From assembly GCA_019694395.1 (NCBI GenBank), contig JAIBCC010000005.1, forward strand, positions 147,863 to 211,862: a DNA stretch of 64,000 bases, given 5' to 3'. Positions 61,669 to 64,000 of the stretch are shown piece after piece. Source of the stretch: Pyrinomonadaceae bacterium. GTDB taxonomy: Bacteria; Acidobacteriota; Blastocatellia; Pyrinomonadales; Pyrinomonadaceae. How positions within the stretch are numbered: position 1 is the stretch's first letter; each line of letters starts with the position of its first letter. The translations under genes were made by a program, and so were the position numbers. Under the pieces are notes generated by a model. The model was not told the origin of the DNA and made no database searches. It saw only the letters and a list, made by a program, of their open reading frames with translations.

Positions 61669-62775
61669 TCATTTCTTTACTGAAAATTTATAAATTGTGG
61701 TTTGGCGATAAGTTTGTCCTTTTTTCAAAATCGGGGATGGAAAATTATTTTTGTTTGGCGAATCGGGAAAATTTTGAGCTTCCAGACACAACGCGCCGCG
61801 ATAAACAAATGGCGGAGTCAGAAAATTTCCGGCATAAAACTGCAAACCCGGTTCGTTTGTCCAAACTTCCATCGTTCGCCCGCTGGTGTTTTCAAAAACT
61901 TTGGCGGCTAAACTCAATTCGTTGCCTTTTTTATTCAAAACCCAGTTATGATCGTAACCGCTGCCAAAAATCAACTGCTCATCTTTTTCTCCAATACGCT
62001 TTCCAATATCAGTTAAACTATTGAAATCAAACGGAGTGCCTTTGACGCTTTTGAATTCTCCGGTGGGAATTGCGCCTTTATCGGTTGGAGTAAATTTATC
62101 GGCATTGATTTGTAGTTGATGATTCAAAATATCGCCCTTTCCGGCTAAATTGAAATAGGAATGCTGCGTCAAATTTACAATTGTGTCACTATCAGAGGTT
62201 GCAAAATAATCAACTTTCAAATCATTGGTTTCAGTCAAAGTGTAGATGACCTTGATCTTCAAATTTGCCGGAAAACCTTCTTCACCATTCTTGCTGAGAT
62301 AAGTTAATTCAAGATTTGCGCCATTTTTATCAACAAAACTTTTTCCAACTTCCCAAACTACCTTGTGATAGCCTTTCGGTCCGCCGTGTAAACTATTCTC
62401 ACCATTATTTTTAGCCAGATTATAAGTCTTTCCGTTCAACGTAAATTGAGCATTTCCAATCCGATTTGCATAACGTCCAATCAATGCGCCAATGTAAAAA
62501 CTATCATTTTCATATCCTTGCAAATTGTCATAGCCAAGCACGACATTTCCCATAACCCCATTTTTACCAGGTATTTTCAAAGAAGTAACAATTCCGCCGA
62601 AAGTAATTATTTTGGCTTCAGCACCTTTTGAATTGGTTAGAGTAAATTGGTCAACGGATTTTCCATCGGCGGTTTTTCCGTAAACTTCTTTTTTGATGGT
62701 TGGTTTGGCTTCAATTGAAAGCACACTCATAGCTGTAATTATTGATAGTAAAATAGTTAATCTGACTAAAGCCAT
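61669..62775 (-). CDS. galM: Exported aldose 1-epimerase
   Basis: Interconverts alpha and beta anomers of galactose and other aldoses. The 368-residue protein has leader VRLTILLSIITAMSVLSIEA, so it acts in the periplasm. Motifs: IPGKNGVMGNVVLGYDNLQGYE, IGRYANRIGNAQFTLNG, NSLHGGPKGYHKVVWEV (His), NLTQHSYFNLAG (catalytic His) and CLEAQNFPDSPNKNNFP (catalytic Glu). AGGGAGAG before the ATG is a good ribosome site. It heads the 15-gene array, with a promoter candidate at 62828. Confidence 0.93.
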   Translation of the reverse strand: MALVRLTILLSIITAMSVLSIEAKPTIKKEVYGKTADGKSVDQFTLTNSKGAEAKIITFGGIVTSLKIPGKNGVMGNVVLGYDNLQGYENDSFYIGALIGRYANRIGNAQFTLNGKTYNLAKNNGENSLHGGPKGYHKVVWEVGKSFVDKNGANLELTYLSKNGEEGFPANLKIKVIYTLTETNDLKVDYFATSDSDTIVNLTQHSYFNLAGKGDILNHQLQINADKFTPTDKGAIPTGEFKSVKGTPFDFNSLTDIGKRIGEKDEQLIFGSGYDHNWVLNKKGNELSLAAKVFENTSGRTMEVWTNEPGLQFYAGNFLTPPFVYRGALCLEAQNFPDSPNKNNFPSPILKKGQTYRQTTIYKFSVKK

Positions 62776-62827
62776 AATCTCTCCCTTTGCAAAATTTAGA
62801 AAAGGTTTGCATTACTTGGTTTTTTGA

Positions 62828-62857
62828 ATTATCTTATCCTAGTTAAGCGGTTAACAA
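62828..62857 (-). promoter_or_regulatory. Promoter candidate of the galM-led array
   Basis: Minus strand TTGTTA (62852-62857), 18-base spacer, GATAAT (62828-62833), about 45 bases before the galM ATG region. The element at 62842-62855 overlaps the -35 box and spacer. Confidence 0.45.
62842..62855. promoter_or_regulatory. CG-centred operator-like palindrome GTTAAGCGGTTAAC
   Basis: Twelve of 14 positions are symmetric around CG, the layout of LacI-family operators. GTTAAGCGGTT also occurs at 24790 before a receptor. A second inverted repeat ACAAC-TTGT-GTTGT (62854-62867) adjoins it. Confidence 0.4.
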
Positions 62858-62904
62858 CTTGTGTTGTAACAATATCACAGAACGAAAAAAGTGCAAAGAA
62901 AATT

Positions 62905-63933
62905 ATGACTTGGGAAGAGCGTTGGCATCCTCTGCGGGAAGAATGGATAATCATAGCGGCACATCGGCAAAATCGCCCTTGGATTGGCGAAATGCTTGAA
63001 AACACAGAAGATAAAATCCCTGAATATATTGAAGATTGTTACCTCTGTCCGCGCAACACGCGAGTCAGCGGCAAAACCAATCCCGATTACGAACAAATTT
63101 TTGTCTTTGATAACGACCATCCAAATGCTTCTTTCGATGCGCCGAAAGCTGAAACGCCGAAAGCTGAAATTTACAGATCAAAACCTGCTTACGGAATCTC
63201 AAGAGTAGTTTGTTATTCGCCCAGACATAATCTGACTTTGACCGAATTAAAGGTTGAAGAAATCGTCAATTTGCTGAAAACGTGGGGCGAGCAATACAAA
63301 GATTTGGGAAGTTTAGATGAAATCAAACACGTTTTGATCTTTGAAAACAAAGGCGAAGCGGTCGGCGTTTCCAATCCGCATCCGCATTGTCAAATTTATG
63401 CTAACAATTTTGTGTTCAAGACGATAGAGAACGAAGCCCGAAGTTCACAAGAGCATTTTGAATCAACCGGAAAAATTCTTTTTCAGGAAATTATCGAAGC
63501 TGAAATCGAAGATGGAAAACGTATTTTAGCCGAAAATGAAAATGCAATCGCGTTTCTTCCGTATTTTGCACGTTATGCTTATGAAGTTTATGTCGCACCG
63601 AAAAAGACTCATCAAAGTATTGCCGATTTAGACGAAAGTGAACTTTTGGGTTTTGCCAAAGTTCTGAAAACGGTTCTAATAAAATATGATAATTTGTGGC
63701 AAATGGCTTTTCCGTATGTGATGGTTTTGCATCAGGCTCCGACCGATGACGGTGATTATTCGGCGTTTCATTTTCATATCGAATTTCATCCGCCGCTTCG
63801 TAAACCAAACCTTTTGAAATATTTAGCCGGACCCGAAATCGGCGGCGGAAATTTTTTAAGCGACACCTCACCGGAAGAAAAAGCCAAAGAATTACAGCGG
63901 CTTTCGGAAATTCATTACAAACAAACTGTGTAA
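62905..63933 (+). CDS. galT: Galactose-1-phosphate uridylyltransferase (second copy)
   Basis: A 342-residue GalT paralogue: [22 protein letters not shown], zinc ligands in [31 protein letters not shown], catalytic [13 protein letters not shown], and [15 protein letters not shown]. The second zinc-site cysteine pair seen in the 41669 copy (CLLCDY) is missing; [15 protein letters not shown] stands there. The ATG at 62905 is chosen over a TTG at 62824, which would add 27 residues from the promoter gap. It diverges from galM. It may work on another sugar 1-phosphate, or serve under other conditions. Confidence 0.88.
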   Translation: MTWEERWHPLREEWIIIAAHRQNRPWIGEMLENTEDKIPEYIEDCYLCPRNTRVSGKTNPDYEQIFVFDNDHPNASFDAPKAETPKAEIYRSKPAYGISRVVCYSPRHNLTLTELKVEEIVNLLKTWGEQYKDLGSLDEIKHVLIFENKGEAVGVSNPHPHCQIYANNFVFKTIENEARSSQEHFESTGKILFQEIIEAEIEDGKRILAENENAIAFLPYFARYAYEVYVAPKKTHQSIADLDESELLGFAKVLKTVLIKYDNLWQMAFPYVMVLHQAPTDDGDYSAFHFHIEFHPPLRKPNLLKYLAGPEIGGGNFLSDTSPEEKAKELQRLSEIHYKQTV

Positions 63934-63939
63934 GATTTT

Positions 63940-63973
63940 TTAGCCACAAATTAGCACGAATTAAACACTAATC
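63940..63973. repeat. Single repeat arm TTAGCCACAAATTAGCACGA after the second galT
   Basis: Starts 7 bases after the stop and continues with period about 9 (ATTAAACACTAATC). It looks like the first arm of another spacer element whose partner would be outside the window. Confidence 0.5.
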
Positions 63974-64000
63974 ATAGAAGCTGTTTGAAAACTCTAATTT

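Noticed and set aside
62824..62904. TTG start for the second galT
   Set aside because: It would cover the galM promoter and operator-like region; the ATG at 62905 aligns with the other GalT.
1..64000. tRNA, rRNA or riboswitch
   Set aside because: No cloverleaf with a CCA-type end, no rRNA signature and no known riboswitch core was recognised by eye; a covariance-model search would be needed to exclude them.

Overview
The window looks like part of a pectin and side-chain utilisation locus from a Gram-negative bacterium with a moderately AT-rich genome. About 33 of 44 genes concern pectin, its side chains, or the uronic acids and galactose they release. Two outer-membrane receptors have an N-terminal carboxypeptidase-regulatory domain, a plug and a barrel (Oar-like), with no SusD partner. 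Together with many Sec and Tat leaders and low-GC, DNA-repeat-rich spacers, this points to Acidobacteriota (perhaps Blastocatellia). That placement is inference; no rRNA or marker gene is present.

Layout. (1) Left edge, minus strand: a cut-off Xaa-Pro aminopeptidase and phosphopentomutase (deoB), then GH43, kduD, kduI-like, a uxaA/garD-family dehydratase and a NagB-like protein. (2) 8461-8680: divergent control region with a strong sigma70-like promoter and two operator-like sites. (3) 8681-18275, plus strand: SDR, an M24-fold protein lacking metal ligands, a hexuronate MFS transporter, kdgK, eda, kdgF, a PL10-type lyase, a LamG protein and a Tat-exported esterase. (4) 40592 down to 18285, minus strand: receptor, CE8-PL10 fusion, GH28, Gfo/Idh/MocA oxidoreductase, CE12-propeller fusion, GH95, GH105, cupin, second receptor, esterase fusion and an orphan sugar-binding lipoprotein. 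(5) 40917: a FadR-type GntR regulator. (6) 62775 down to 41669, minus strand: fifteen tightly packed genes (galM, two GH28, ThuA, GH2, sulfatase, PL4, DUF1961-like, GH127, esterase, PL22, GH140, CE20-like, galK, galT). (7) A second, divergent galT at the right end.

How it works together. Esterases (CE8, CE12, CE20-like) strip methyl and acetyl groups. GH28, PL10, PL4 and PL22 cut the backbone. GH105, GH2, GH43, GH95, GH127 and GH140 take off unsaturated uronate, galactose, arabinose, fucose and possibly apiose. Unsaturated uronate goes KdgF to KduI to KduD to KdgK to Eda. Saturated galacturonate would enter through the MFS carrier and the uxaA-family dehydratase, but no classical uxaC or uxaB is seen. 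Galactose goes GalM, GalK, GalT. The regulator's expected half-sites (TGGT-N3-ACCA) occur before both receptors, at the uronate divergent promoter and before its own gene.

The most unusual feature is in the spacers. Most intercistronic gaps hold short-period repeats, usually as a long inverted pair placed between one stop codon and the next start codon. Several unrelated sequence families share this layout, and in several genes the repeat runs into the coding sequence and encodes signal-peptide or C-terminal residues.
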